DNA of 64,000 nt, taken from Allomuricauda sp. (GTDB taxonomy: Bacteria; Bacteroidota; Bacteroidia; Flavobacteriales; Flavobacteriaceae). Position 1 is the first letter of the stretch. Every line of letters begins with the position of its first letter. Below, in pieces: positions 16,967 to 26,168 of the stretch. The DNA lies in the NCBI GenBank assembly GCA_003712125.1, contig RHLF01000001.1, forward strand, positions 1,054,001 through 1,118,000, read 5' to 3'. The notes beneath the pieces were generated by a model. The model saw only the letters and a program-made list of their open reading frames with translations. It had not been told where the DNA came from and did not search any database. The position numbers and the translations under genes were made by a program.

Positions 16967-19900
16967 ATGAAAAAGTTTTACTTGTTATTTGCTGCCCTCT
17001 TCGCAACGGCAGTAGTCTTTTCCCAAGGGGTTACCACCTCTTCTTTAGGGGGGAAAGTAACGGACAACACTGGTGAGCCTTTATTGGGTGCTAGTGTGGT
17101 GGCCACACACGTTCCAACGGGAACGACTTACGGTGCGGCTACCGATTTTGACGGTTTCTACCGTATTTCAGGTATGCGGTCCGGTGGACCCTACCGAATT
17201 ACCTTTTCCTATGTAGGTTTTGATGAAGATGCCAGAGAAGGAGTCTATTTAAATCTTGGGGCCACCCAAAGAATCAATGTGCAATTGGCCGAGTCGGCTA
17301 CGGCACTTGATGAGGTCGTAATCACTGCAGTTTCCAGTGGCGTATTTGGGTCAAGTAAAACGGGTACCGAAACCAACATTTCGCAACGCCAAGTGGCAAC
17401 CACGCCTGCGGCATCTCGTTCGTTGGCAGATTTTGTGCGTTTGACACCACAGGCTCAGCTAAGTGAAGGAAATGACGGTTTCTCTATATCCCTTGCAGGT
17501 CAGAACAACCGTTACAACGCGATTTATGTCGATGGTGCGGTAAACAATGATGTCTTTGGTTTGGCCGGCTCAGGAACAAATGGGGGTCAAACAGGGGTGA
17601 ATCCACTTTCTGTTGATGCGATTGAAACCTTTCAGATCAACATTGCACCTTTTGATGTAAGACAATCTGGTTTCTCCGGTGGTTCGATTAACGCCATTAC
17701 ACGATCTGGATCTAATGAGATTCAAGGATCGGCCTATTACTTTACCAGAGGTGAGAGCTTGGTAGGTAAAACACCACCAGATTTGGTTGGTGATGGTGAA
17801 GAAAGAGAAAAAATTGCCGACTTCTCTACGAATACCTATGGTGTTCGTTTGGGAGGACCCTTGGTTAAAGACAAACTGTTCTTCTTTGTAAACTACGAAA
17901 GAGGAGAATCAGAAATTCCACAGCCTTTCAACTTCAGCAACTATACGGGTCGTTCTTCCCAAGCCGATTTGGCTGGTTTGAGCAGCTTCTTGCAAAGCAC
18001 CTATGGGTACAACCCAGGTATTTTTGACAACAATGCAACTACCCTAGAGAGTAACACCTTTGTTGCCAAAGTGGATTGGAACATTGACGACAACCACAAG
18101 CTTTCTTTACGTCACAGCTACGTAGGTGCCGAGAATTTGGAAGCACGTAATTCAGGAAACCGAAATATCGGATTTTTGAACGGTTCAGAGTTCTTTGAAA
18201 CCAAGACCAACTCAACCGCCTTGGAGCTGAACTCTCGTTTCGGTAATAAATTCAGCAACAACTTAGTAATTGGTTATACAACTGTTAGAGATGACCGTGA
18301 TCCATTTGGTGACCCATTTCCAACCGTTGATATTCAAGATGGTGATGGTACCATATCTTTTGGTTCCGAGCCATTTTCAACAGCCAACTTGTTGAACACC
18401 GATTATTTGACAATTACCAACAACTTTGAGATCTATGCTGGTCGCCACACAGTAACCTTGGGTGCCAACTTAGAATTTGCTGATGTAAAGAACCTGTTCT
18501 TTGCCTTCAACTTTGGTGATTACACCTTTGAAGACCAGTTTGATGATACCGGTGCTTTGATCTCAAGTGGTTTGAACCAGTTCTTGACAGGTCAAGACGC
18601 AGACGTTTACCAACATGGATATTCTTTGGTGGGTAACGGTGTTAATGGTGATGAATCTGCAGGATCTGCTGATTTTAAAACCTCACAGTTTGGTTTCTAT
18701 GCACAAGATGATATTGATGTAACCGACGATTTCAGAGTGAGCATTGGTGCACGTATCGATGTTCCAAATTGGAAGAGCGGTACCGTAAACGATGACTTCA
18801 ACACAAGAACTGTTGGCTTGTTGGAAGCTGCTGGCAAAGACTTGCAGGGTGCACGTGTTGGACAAGAAATTAGCAATGCGGTATTCTCTCCCCGTTTAGG
18901 ATTTAACTGGGATGTGAATGGTGAAAGCAAAACCCAAGTACGTGGTGGTATCGGGGTGTTCACCTCAAGATTGCCATTGGTATGGCCTGGAGGTACCTAT
19001 AACAACAATGGTGTAACCGGTGGATTTAACTTTGAATTCGGCCAGCCTTTTGTTGCCGATGTAAACAACCAGTTTGAAGATCCTGCGCCAGGTTCTGGTG
19101 GTCTAGGTGGAAATATCGATTTGGTAGCCGAAGATTTCAAATTGCCACAGGTAATGAAGTATAACATTGCTGTGGATCAAAAACTACCTTGGTGGGGCTT
19201 GATCGGTTCTGTTGATTTCTTGTATACCGATGTTATTACCGATATCTATTATGAAAACTTGAACCTAGGAGGTCCGGTTGGATTCTACCAAGGTGCTGAT
19301 GCACGTCCATTCTATGACAGACGCGCTGAGATCGATGACACTTATGGTCGTATCATTTTGGCTTCGAATACAGGTGGTGGTGATGCAACCAACGTAACCT
19401 TTACCTTAAGAAAGCCTTATGAGAACGGTTTCGCCGGTTCGGTATCGTATACCTACGGAGAGTCAAACAAAATTTTTGACGGTACCTCGTCTCAGAACAG
19501 TTCGCAGTGGAGAAACATTTTGACCGTAAATGGTAAGAACTCTAATTTGCCCGTAACCCGTTCTGACTTTGCATTGGGTAACAGGATCACCGCTAGCGCT
19601 TCCTACGAATTGAAATGGAACGATAAGGTAAAAACGACTTTTGCCCTTTTCTATGAAGGTGTACAGAGTGGTCCTTTCAGCTTTACCTATCGTGAGGGGC
19701 GTGACCTCTTGAACGATGATTCAAGGGATAATGCGTTGATGTTTATTCCGGCCAACCCAGCCCAAATTACCTTCACCGGTACAGAGGCTGAGCAAGCTGA
19801 AAAATGGCAAATGCTGGATACCTTCATCAATAGCTTTGAGCATTTGAGAGAGAACCGTGGTTCTTATGCCGAGCGTAATGCAACAAGAGGTCCTTGGAGC

Positions 19901-20209
19901 CATGTGGTAGATTTCAAATTGCTTCAAGATTTCTCACTTAATGTAGGCGGTAAAAGACACACCCTTCAGTTGTCTGCCGATATTTTCAACTTCACCAACT
20001 TGTTGAACAAAGAGTGGGGTAAGCGTAAATTCATTAGAAGTGAAGTAAGTCCTTTGACTACGGTATCAACGGGTGATACGCCTGTATTTGATATCAACAG
20101 TGGTGTATTCAATGATGATGGTACACCTAATGTTGAAGAGCTTGATGATTTTGGTCTTCAGTCTTCTAGATGGCAAGCACAATTGGGCGTACGTTACATT
20201 TTTAACTAA
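16967..20209 (+). CDS. Oar-like TonB-dependent receptor with carboxypeptidase-regulatory domain
   Basis: This 1080-residue outer membrane protein has the signal peptide MKKFYLLFAALFATAVVFSQ. A CarboxypepD_reg-like domain (about residues 25-105: GGKVTDNTGEPLLGASVVA, DFDGFYRISG) is followed by a TonB plug with YVDGAVNNDVFG and FDVRQSGFSGG, then a long barrel with LNPKEW-like late strands. The plug motifs match the Oar-like receptors common in Bacteroidota and myxobacteria, some of which handle large ligands or secreted proteins. Its codon use is strongly biased, suggesting high expression. The ATG at 16967 is preferred to the TTG 6 bases upstream. Confidence 0.94.
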   Translation: MKKFYLLFAALFATAVVFSQGVTTSSLGGKVTDNTGEPLLGASVVATHVPTGTTYGAATDFDGFYRISGMRSGGPYRITFSYVGFDEDAREGVYLNLGATQRINVQLAESATALDEVVITAVSSGVFGSSKTGTETNISQRQVATTPAASRSLADFVRLTPQAQLSEGNDGFSISLAGQNNRYNAIYVDGAVNNDVFGLAGSGTNGGQTGVNPLSVDAIETFQINIAPFDVRQSGFSGGSINAITRSGSNEIQGSAYYFTRGESLVGKTPPDLVGDGEEREKIADFSTNTYGVRLGGPLVKDKLFFFVNYERGESEIPQPFNFSNYTGRSSQADLAGLSSFLQSTYGYNPGIFDNNATTLESNTFVAKVDWNIDDNHKLSLRHSYVGAENLEARNSGNRNIGFLNGSEFFETKTNSTALELNSRFGNKFSNNLVIGYTTVRDDRDPFGDPFPTVDIQDGDGTISFGSEPFSTANLLNTDYLTITNNFEIYAGRHTVTLGANLEFADVKNLFFAFNFGDYTFEDQFDDTGALISSGLNQFLTGQDADVYQHGYSLVGNGVNGDESAGSADFKTSQFGFYAQDDIDVTDDFRVSIGARIDVPNWKSGTVNDDFNTRTVGLLEAAGKDLQGARVGQEISNAVFSPRLGFNWDVNGESKTQVRGGIGVFTSRLPLVWPGGTYNNNGVTGGFNFEFGQPFVADVNNQFEDPAPGSGGLGGNIDLVAEDFKLPQVMKYNIAVDQKLPWWGLIGSVDFLYTDVITDIYYENLNLGGPVGFYQGADARPFYDRRAEIDDTYGRIILASNTGGGDATNVTFTLRKPYENGFAGSVSYTYGESNKIFDGTSSQNSSQWRNILTVNGKNSNLPVTRSDFALGNRITASASYELKWNDKVKTTFALFYEGVQSGPFSFTYREGRDLLNDDSRDNALMFIPANPAQITFTGTEAEQAEKWQMLDTFINSFEHLRENRGSYAERNATRGPWSHVVDFKLLQDFSLNVGGKRHTLQLSADIFNFTNLLNKEWGKRKFIRSEVSPLTTVSTGDTPVFDINSGVFNDDGTPNVEELDDFGLQSSRWQAQLGVRYIFN

Positions 20210-20229
20210 ACACGTTTCCAAATAACTTG

Positions 20230-20259
20230 AAAGCCCCGCTTTATGCGGGGCTTTTTATT
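20230..20259 (+). terminator. Intrinsic terminator of the Oar-like receptor
   Basis: A perfect 10-base stem, AAAGCCCCGC with GCGGGGCTTT, encloses a 5-base loop (TTTAT) and runs into T's, 20 bases after the receptor stop codon. Confidence 0.95.
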
Positions 20260-20296
20260 TTCTAAAATAGTACATTTAACGACTAAACTCTGAACT

Positions 20297-20734
20297 ATGG
20301 AAATTCTGCAAAACTTACATTCATACCTGGCCTATGCCGTACTTGCCGTTTTGGTCTTGGCCGTTTTTAATGCCTTTACAGGATGGTTGGGCAAGCGTGA
20401 GTTCGCCATGCACAAAGATCTTCGCCTAAGCCTGTTTGCTTTGATCCTAAGCCATATTCAATTGCTGGTGGGGTTGGTTGTATACTTTGTTTCCGCGAAC
20501 GGTCTAAAGGCCATTCAGACCTTGGGTATGGGCGGGTTAAATTCGGCATCGCGTTTGTTGGCTCTAGAGCACCCGGTGACAAATATTTTGGCCATTGCCT
20601 TTATTACCATTGGGTGGTCACGTCATAAGAAAACAGATGATTCGACTACAAAATTCAAACGGATCGCCTTGTTATACGGGGTTGGCTTGGTCTTGATCTT
20701 AAGCCGTATACCTTGGGGGCAATGGTTCGGCTAG
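20297..20734 (+). CDS. Four-helix integral membrane protein, unknown function
   Basis: This 145-residue protein has four hydrophobic helices (about residues 10-30, 42-65, 90-106 and 120-138). Conserved-looking His residues sit at helix ends (HSYLAY, MHKDLR, LSHIQLL, LEHPVTN), which recalls cytochrome b561-like heme proteins, but no strict heme motif can be claimed. The C-terminal RIPWGQWFG is characteristic of a family widespread in flavobacteria without a known role. It stands alone between the receptor terminator and the inverted-repeat element. Confidence 0.8.
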   Translation: MEILQNLHSYLAYAVLAVLVLAVFNAFTGWLGKREFAMHKDLRLSLFALILSHIQLLVGLVVYFVSANGLKAIQTLGMGGLNSASRLLALEHPVTNILAIAFITIGWSRHKKTDDSTTKFKRIALLYGVGLVLILSRIPWGQWFG

Positions 20735-20757
20735 TCGCACACTAGGGCTTTGGGTAA

Positions 20758-20793
20758 AACACCTCCCTTAGTCCCTCCTTTCTAGGAGGGAAA
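20758..20793 (+). repeat. Palindromic repeat, copy A
   Basis: This 36-base element matches the reverse complement of 24751-24786 at 34 of 36 positions. It holds an internal hairpin, CCCTCCT (20773-20779) with AGGAGGG (20784-20790). The two copies lie in opposite orientation on either side of the nuclease and TonB receptor genes. It resembles REP- or MITE-like intergenic repeats; it may also act as a terminator for the convergent membrane-protein and nuclease genes, since six A's follow it (T's on the other strand). Confidence 0.85.
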
Positions 20794-20823
20794 AAAGCAG
20801 TTTACTTTGATTGGCTAGCTGGC

Positions 20824-21885
20824 TTATTTTTTACTATTGCCTGGATCTGCTTTTTTGATCACATATAAATACACTGGAAAATGGTCAGAATAACCACCTT
20901 GGTATGTTGTGCCACCATAAGTCCTGAGGGGATATCCTTTGTACCTGCCATTCTGAATTTGTAGATAGAGAGGATTATACACACCAGCCTTCCAAAACGT
21001 ATACCCATTTTTCATCTCACTTATAAAGTTCGGGGTCAATAAAAACTGATCAAATAGATTCCATTTATCACGATAAGCCAAACTTCCAATCCCTTTTTTA
21101 AATAGATTTTCCATGGGGTTAAAAAGAGAAATACTATCCAAATGATCAAGTTGTCCTTTTGTGCGTAAAACTTTTTTTAAGCTTGCGTTTTTTGGGTCAT
21201 CATTAAAATCACCCATCACGATTATTTTTGAATTAAAGTGCTGATTGTTCAATGAATCGATTATGCGTTTTGTTAGCGAAGCAGCTTTTTTTCGTAAAGG
21301 TTGACTAAAAGCCTCTCCACCTCGACGTGAAGGCCAATGGATAATAATTAAATAAACTTTTTCACCATCTAAGTAGCCGCCAACAACCAATTGATCACGA
21401 GTATAATTTCGATTATAATCATCATCAAATAGCAATAAGCGATGACTTTTGAACGATGTTGGATGATATGCAGCCTTTTTATAGAGCAGTGCTACATCAA
21501 TTCCGCGGCTATCGGGCGAATTAAAGTGAATAATCCCATAGTCTTTTTTAATTAACAAAGGGGCATTGATCAAGTCATTGAGCACTTTAAAGTTTTCTAC
21601 CTCACATAATCCGATTAGATCAGGAGAAGTAGATGTAACAGAAGAGCTAATATTTGCAATAACACGGGAAATAGCACCAATTTTCTTTTTATACCTAGTA
21701 TTGGTCCAACGATACGTTCCTTCCGGAGTTCTCTCATCATCAAAAATTAAAGTATCATTCGTTATATCAAACAGATTTTCCACATTGTAAAAGGCGATGG
21801 CCCTTACATGATACGTGCTATTCTTTTGAGCATTGCTATAGAAAATAGTAAATAAGATTAAACCAAAAAAGTACCTCATAGCCAT
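20824..21885 (-). CDS. Exported EEP-family nuclease/phosphatase
   Basis: This 353-residue protein has a signal peptide ending YSNAQ and belongs to the endonuclease/exonuclease/phosphatase superfamily. All core motifs are present: N34 in FYNVENLF, E95/E97 in GLCEVEN, H183 in IHWPSRRGG, D226/N228 in MGDFNDDP, and the final D334-H335 in YSDHFPV. These residues bind Mg and catalyse phosphodiester or phosphoester cleavage. The HWPSRRGG segment is typical of secreted nuclease members. No type IX sorting tail is seen, so it should remain periplasmic. It is divergent from the TonB receptor with an 82-base gap. The gene is visibly AT-rich (20 G/C in the 60 bases from 21181). Confidence 0.92.
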   Translation of the reverse strand: MAMRYFFGLILFTIFYSNAQKNSTYHVRAIAFYNVENLFDITNDTLIFDDERTPEGTYRWTNTRYKKKIGAISRVIANISSSVTSTSPDLIGLCEVENFKVLNDLINAPLLIKKDYGIIHFNSPDSRGIDVALLYKKAAYHPTSFKSHRLLLFDDDYNRNYTRDQLVVGGYLDGEKVYLIIIHWPSRRGGEAFSQPLRKKAASLTKRIIDSLNNQHFNSKIIVMGDFNDDPKNASLKKVLRTKGQLDHLDSISLFNPMENLFKKGIGSLAYRDKWNLFDQFLLTPNFISEMKNGYTFWKAGVYNPLYLQIQNGRYKGYPLRTYGGTTYQGGYSDHFPVYLYVIKKADPGNSKK

Positions 21886-21933
21886 AAAAATAACATTAAA
21901 AATAGAAAATATACTATATATGAGAAAATAAAC

Positions 21934-21941
21934 TATATTTG
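21934..21941 (+). promoter_or_regulatory. -7 box TATATTTG for the nuclease-linked TonB receptor
   Basis: This exact TAnnTTTG match ends 26 bases before the receptor ATG, in the 82-base gap between the divergent nuclease and receptor genes. No TTG -33 element is at the usual spacing. Confidence 0.5.
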
Positions 21942-21967
21942 GAGACCCATCAAATTGAGAGTAAAAA

Positions 21968-24709
21968 ATGCGTATTAATTTTCTTTTGCTAATACTTTGC
22001 TTTACCTCAGTCTTCTTAAAAGCTCAAGAAGGGTCAATAATCTCTGGAAGATTTTTTAGTAAAGTAACCAGTTTACCTTTAGCCAATGTCGAAGTACGCG
22101 CTGGTGAAAGCGAATTGGCAACCATATCGGATGTAGAGGGTCGATTTATACTGAACATTGCACATCATAGCGATGCAGTTTTGGTCTGTAGTCTATCAGA
22201 TTACCTTTTAAAAAGAATTCCTGTTAATGTTGAAGATGCGGATATTGATTTGGGAGACATTTTTTTAGATCCAGATATTAAGGTCGAGAAGATGGATAAT
22301 TTAATCAACTTGACCGAAAGTGATATATTTAATGAGAATGAAACCATTTCAACCTCTGTTGGACTCCTACAGGCATCCCGTGATATCTTTTTAAGTCGTG
22401 CAGCCTTTGATTTTGGACAGGCATTTTTTCGCGTCCGTGGTTATGATTCAAGAAATGGACACGTAACAATTAACGGCATAAAAATGAACAATCATTTTGA
22501 TGGTCGGCCAAGGTGGAGCGATTGGGGAGGATTAAATGATGTTGTTCGAAATCAGGAATTTACCAATGGATTAGCAGCTTCAGAATACGTTTTTGGGGGT
22601 GTTTTAGGAAATACAAATATTGACTTGAGGCCATCTCAACTTCGTCGCGGTTTTCGAATGACCAGTTCTGTTTCTAATCGTACCTATGTGGGAAGATTAA
22701 TGGCCACTTACAATTCAGGACTTGCTAATAACGGATTGGCCTATGCTATATCTGGTTCGCGCAGATGGGCTCCTCAAGGATATATTGATGGAACAGTTTA
22801 TGACGCTTTTTCATTTTATGGTGCCATAGAATACCAATTAACGAAACGTAGCACTTTTTTGGCTGCAGCTATTATAGCGAAAAATAGACGTGGACGTTCT
22901 ACGGCAATAACTGAAGAAGTATTCGAATTGGAAGGCAATCGTTACAATCCCCATTGGGGTCCACAGGACGGTAACATACGTAATGCTAGGGTTCGCATCG
23001 CTTTTGAACCCATAGTTATGTTAAATCACTTCTTTACATCAGATAAGTTGAGAATAACCAGTGGAATAGCATATCAATTCGGCAACAACTCCCAAAGCCG
23101 ACTAGGTTATTACAATGCACCAAATCCTGACCCCACCTATTATAGGTACCTTCCCAGTTTTTACATCAATAACCCAATTGGGGCAGATTTCACAAATGCA
23201 GATTTAGCCAGGCAAGGTTTCTCGGCAAATCCCCAAATAAATTGGCAGCAGCTTTATTTGGCCAATGCGAATACCGTGAATGACGGTAGGGCGGCATACT
23301 TATTTTATTATGATAGGGGCAAAAGCTCGAAATTTTATTTCAATAGCGTTGTAAATTATGAAATAAGTTCAAATTTGAAATTTGATTTTGGTCTCGGTTA
23401 TCAAAAACAATCTATGGATAACTTTGCTGAAGTTGAGGATTTACTTGGAGCCGATTTTCATCGAGATATTGATCCCTTTTCCGATACCAAAAACGATATC
23501 AATGGAAAGGTAAATAAGGAAGAAGGGGATGTCTTTGGTTATAACTTCAAAACATTAGTTTACAGTTATAATGGATTCGCGCAGCTCAGGTTTTCGTACC
23601 CTAGTTGGAACATGTTCTTTGCTGGAATGCTGTCCCATACTTCTTATCAACGTTTCGGATTATTTCAAAATGAACGTTTTTTGGAAAATTCATTTGGCAA
23701 TAGTAATAAAATCAACTTCGCGAATTACGGAATTAAAGGAGGTCTTGGCTACCGTATAACTGGAAGACATTGGCTAAAACTGCATTCAGCACTTCTGTCT
23801 CGCGCTCCAATTCTTCAAAATGTTTTTGTAAATCCTAGGGAGTCTAATGAAGTGGTGACAAACATTAAAAGTGAACTGATCTCTTCGGTTGACCTTAATT
23901 ATTTTATTCGACTACCGTCTTTGACAGGCAGAATTTCAGGTTTTTACAGCCGTTTCGAAAACACTACCGACATCAACTTCTTTTTTGTCGAATCTGGTTT
24001 TGGTTCTGATTTCGTTCAAGAAGTTGTCACTGATTTGGATAAACTTCATTTAGGGCTAGAGGTCGGAATTGAATACCAAGCATCATCTTCGGTTAAATTA
24101 TCGGCAGCAGTAAATTTTGGCAAGTACGTTTATGCAAGCGATCCTTCGGTTTCAATAAATTTTGATACTTCCGGACAAGAGGAACCTATTGATCCCCAAG
24201 GGAGCATAAATTTGGGTATTGCCGATATCAAAGGATATAAATTGGCCCAAGGTCCCCAAAAAGCCATTTCAATTGGAGTCGAATATCGTGACCCCAAGTA
24301 TTGGTGGGTGGGGGCCACGGCGAACTACCTAGCTAACAATTATGCCAATATATCGACGATTACCCGAACCCAAAGCTTTTACCTTAATCCAGATACGGGT
24401 GAACGGTTTGTTGACGCTACTGAAGAGAATGTGGCCAAATTGCTTGCTCAGCAAGAACTTGACGATTTTCATCTTTTGAACTTGGTAGGAGGTAAATCTT
24501 GGCTTATCAATCAAACGTATATAAGTGTTTTTGCAAGCATCAATAATGTTTTTGATGCCAATTTTAGAACTGGCGGTTATGAGCAGAGCCGCAATGGCAA
24601 TTTTGGGCAACTACAACAAGACAAGCTGAGGAACAACCCCACTTTTGCCCCTAAGTATTGGTATGGCTATGGCCGAACCTATTTTTTGAATTTGGCTGTT
24701 AGTTTTTAG
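21968..24709 (+). CDS. TonB-dependent receptor linked to nuclease and lamin-tail lipoprotein
   Basis: This 913-residue outer membrane receptor has a signal peptide ending LKAQ. A carboxypeptidase-regulatory-like domain (about residues 22-105, GSIISGRFFSKVTSLPLANVEV) is followed by a plug with FFRVRGYDSRNGHVTINGIKMNNHFDGR and a barrel ending YFLNLAVSF. No SusD partner is nearby, so it is not a classical glycan system. Its neighbours (EEP nuclease, DUF5689/lamin-tail lipoprotein) suggest uptake of oligonucleotides or other nuclease products, but that is inference. It is probably co-transcribed with the lipoprotein gene unless the hairpin repeat between them stops transcription. Confidence 0.92.
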   Translation: MRINFLLLILCFTSVFLKAQEGSIISGRFFSKVTSLPLANVEVRAGESELATISDVEGRFILNIAHHSDAVLVCSLSDYLLKRIPVNVEDADIDLGDIFLDPDIKVEKMDNLINLTESDIFNENETISTSVGLLQASRDIFLSRAAFDFGQAFFRVRGYDSRNGHVTINGIKMNNHFDGRPRWSDWGGLNDVVRNQEFTNGLAASEYVFGGVLGNTNIDLRPSQLRRGFRMTSSVSNRTYVGRLMATYNSGLANNGLAYAISGSRRWAPQGYIDGTVYDAFSFYGAIEYQLTKRSTFLAAAIIAKNRRGRSTAITEEVFELEGNRYNPHWGPQDGNIRNARVRIAFEPIVMLNHFFTSDKLRITSGIAYQFGNNSQSRLGYYNAPNPDPTYYRYLPSFYINNPIGADFTNADLARQGFSANPQINWQQLYLANANTVNDGRAAYLFYYDRGKSSKFYFNSVVNYEISSNLKFDFGLGYQKQSMDNFAEVEDLLGADFHRDIDPFSDTKNDINGKVNKEEGDVFGYNFKTLVYSYNGFAQLRFSYPSWNMFFAGMLSHTSYQRFGLFQNERFLENSFGNSNKINFANYGIKGGLGYRITGRHWLKLHSALLSRAPILQNVFVNPRESNEVVTNIKSELISSVDLNYFIRLPSLTGRISGFYSRFENTTDINFFFVESGFGSDFVQEVVTDLDKLHLGLEVGIEYQASSSVKLSAAVNFGKYVYASDPSVSINFDTSGQEEPIDPQGSINLGIADIKGYKLAQGPQKAISIGVEYRDPKYWWVGATANYLANNYANISTITRTQSFYLNPDTGERFVDATEENVAKLLAQQELDDFHLLNLVGGKSWLINQTYISVFASINNVFDANFRTGGYEQSRNGNFGQLQQDKLRNNPTFAPKYWYGYGRTYFLNLAVSF

Positions 24710-24717
24710 AAAGTTAC

Positions 24718-24786
24718 ACACCCCTCAATCCCCTCTTAATAGAGGGGAAGTTTCCCTCCTAAAAAGGAGGGATTAAGGGAGGTGTT
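24718..24786 (-). repeat. Palindromic repeat, copy B, within a larger double hairpin
   Basis: Bases 24751-24786 are the inverted copy of the 36-base repeat at 20758 (34 of 36 identical). Copy B is longer: a second hairpin, CCCCTCT (24730-24736) with AGAGGGG (24741-24747), sits beside the shared one, CCCTCCT (24754-24760) with AGGAGGG (24765-24771). The whole element is a rough palindrome. It fills the gap between the receptor and lipoprotein genes and ends 10 bases before the lipoprotein ATG, so it would be part of that mRNA and could control its translation or expression level. Confidence 0.85.
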
Positions 24787-24796
24787 AAAAAAGAGT

Positions 24797-26143
24797 ATGA
24801 GAAAAGTACTATATTTTTTACTGGTTTTGGTTTTGGCAGGTTGTGTCAAAGACAAGGATTTCGACCCAATTACAACAGACTGTGAATCTAAATTGAATGC
24901 CAATGCAACCTTTGCAGACGTTAAGGCTTTATATCGCGGAGAGCTCACACTAATAAAGGAAGACTGGGTAATTGAAGGCTATGTAGTTTCATCGGATAGG
25001 GCTGGCAATTTTTTTAGTGTAATTCACTTTCAAGACAGCCCGAATAATCCGAGTGAAGGTTTTCAAATAGAAATAGATTTATTCGAATCCCATCTCTTGT
25101 TTGAGCCCGGAAGCAGAGTATTGATTAAAATCAAAGGACTCTATTTAGGGCGAAGCCAGGGAGTGTTTAAACTGGGAGGCACTTTTTCCGGATTTGGCAG
25201 TATTGCTGTGGGGCGTTTACCGGCCTTAAAAATACAAGAACATATATTTAAAGCCTGTGATGAGGTCGTGGCTATTGTACCTAATATCATCGCTATTCAG
25301 GACTTGGACTCGACTATGATAAATACGCTGGTGCGTATAAACAATCTAGAAGTTACCCTAGATGATTTCGGATTGTCTTTCGCAGAAGTACGTCAGGAAA
25401 CGGAACGTATCCTTAAAGACTGCGATGGAAATGAAATAGCAATGCGCAATTCTGGCTTTTCAGATTTTCAAGATGAAGTACTACCTACTGGAAATGGTTC
25501 AATTACAGCCATACTGCTGTTAGATAAAAAGGATTTCGTATTGGCAATTAGGGATGTTACCGATCTAAATTTTTCAAATGATCGTTGCCCTGATTTGAAG
25601 CAAACATCAACACAGCTTTTCTTTACTGAGTTGGCTGACCCCAACAACAATGTCGGTGCTCGTTTTCTGGAACTTTACAATGCCTCAGAAGAACCAATCG
25701 ATTTAGAAGGATGGATAATTCGCAGGTATACCAACGACAATATTGAAGTAAGTTCGACAATAGACTTGACAGGATTTGCAATTGACTCGCAAAGTACCTT
25801 TGTCATTTCACCAGATAGGGAAGCGTTCGAACAGGTTTATGGCTTTGGTCCAGATTTGGGCGTGGGGTCAAATAGTCCTGCCGACTCCAACGGCGATGAT
25901 AATCTGGAACTTGTAGATCCTTTTGGAAACGTAATCGATAGGTTTGGAATACCGGGAGAAGACGGTTCAGGCACCAATCATGAATTCGAAGATGGTCGTG
26001 CAATTAGAAGAATAGCTATTGTAGCGGCTAACCCCAATTACAACTTTTCGGAATGGACTATATATAATGATACTGGGGGTTCAGGCACTATAAATGAACC
26101 CAAAAATGCCCCGGAAGATTTCACCCCAGGGATCCGTCAATAA
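24797..26143 (+). CDS. Lipoprotein with DUF5689 (OB-like) and lamin-tail domains
   Basis: This 448-residue protein has a textbook lipobox (LVLAGC, Cys16). The N-terminal region (about residues 35-235) fits DUF5689: ADVKALYRGELT, WVIEGYVVSSDRAGNFF, then an OB-like beta segment. The C-terminal region (about 270-400) is a lamin-tail domain: FFTELADPNNNVGARFLELYN, EPIDLEGWIIRRY and a SNSPADSNGDDNLELVDPFGNVID segment. Lamin-tail domains occur in bacterial extracellular nucleases. The pairing with a receptor and an EEP nuclease suggests a surface ligand-binding partner. The ATG at 24797 opens the lipoprotein signal; an upstream GTG lies inside the repeat. Confidence 0.9.
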   Translation: MRKVLYFLLVLVLAGCVKDKDFDPITTDCESKLNANATFADVKALYRGELTLIKEDWVIEGYVVSSDRAGNFFSVIHFQDSPNNPSEGFQIEIDLFESHLLFEPGSRVLIKIKGLYLGRSQGVFKLGGTFSGFGSIAVGRLPALKIQEHIFKACDEVVAIVPNIIAIQDLDSTMINTLVRINNLEVTLDDFGLSFAEVRQETERILKDCDGNEIAMRNSGFSDFQDEVLPTGNGSITAILLLDKKDFVLAIRDVTDLNFSNDRCPDLKQTSTQLFFTELADPNNNVGARFLELYNASEEPIDLEGWIIRRYTNDNIEVSSTIDLTGFAIDSQSTFVISPDREAFEQVYGFGPDLGVGSNSPADSNGDDNLELVDPFGNVIDRFGIPGEDGSGTNHEFEDGRAIRRIAIVAANPNYNFSEWTIYNDTGGSGTINEPKNAPEDFTPGIRQ

Positions 26144-26168
26144 GGGTTTGGTAATTTGAGGGCGGGTT

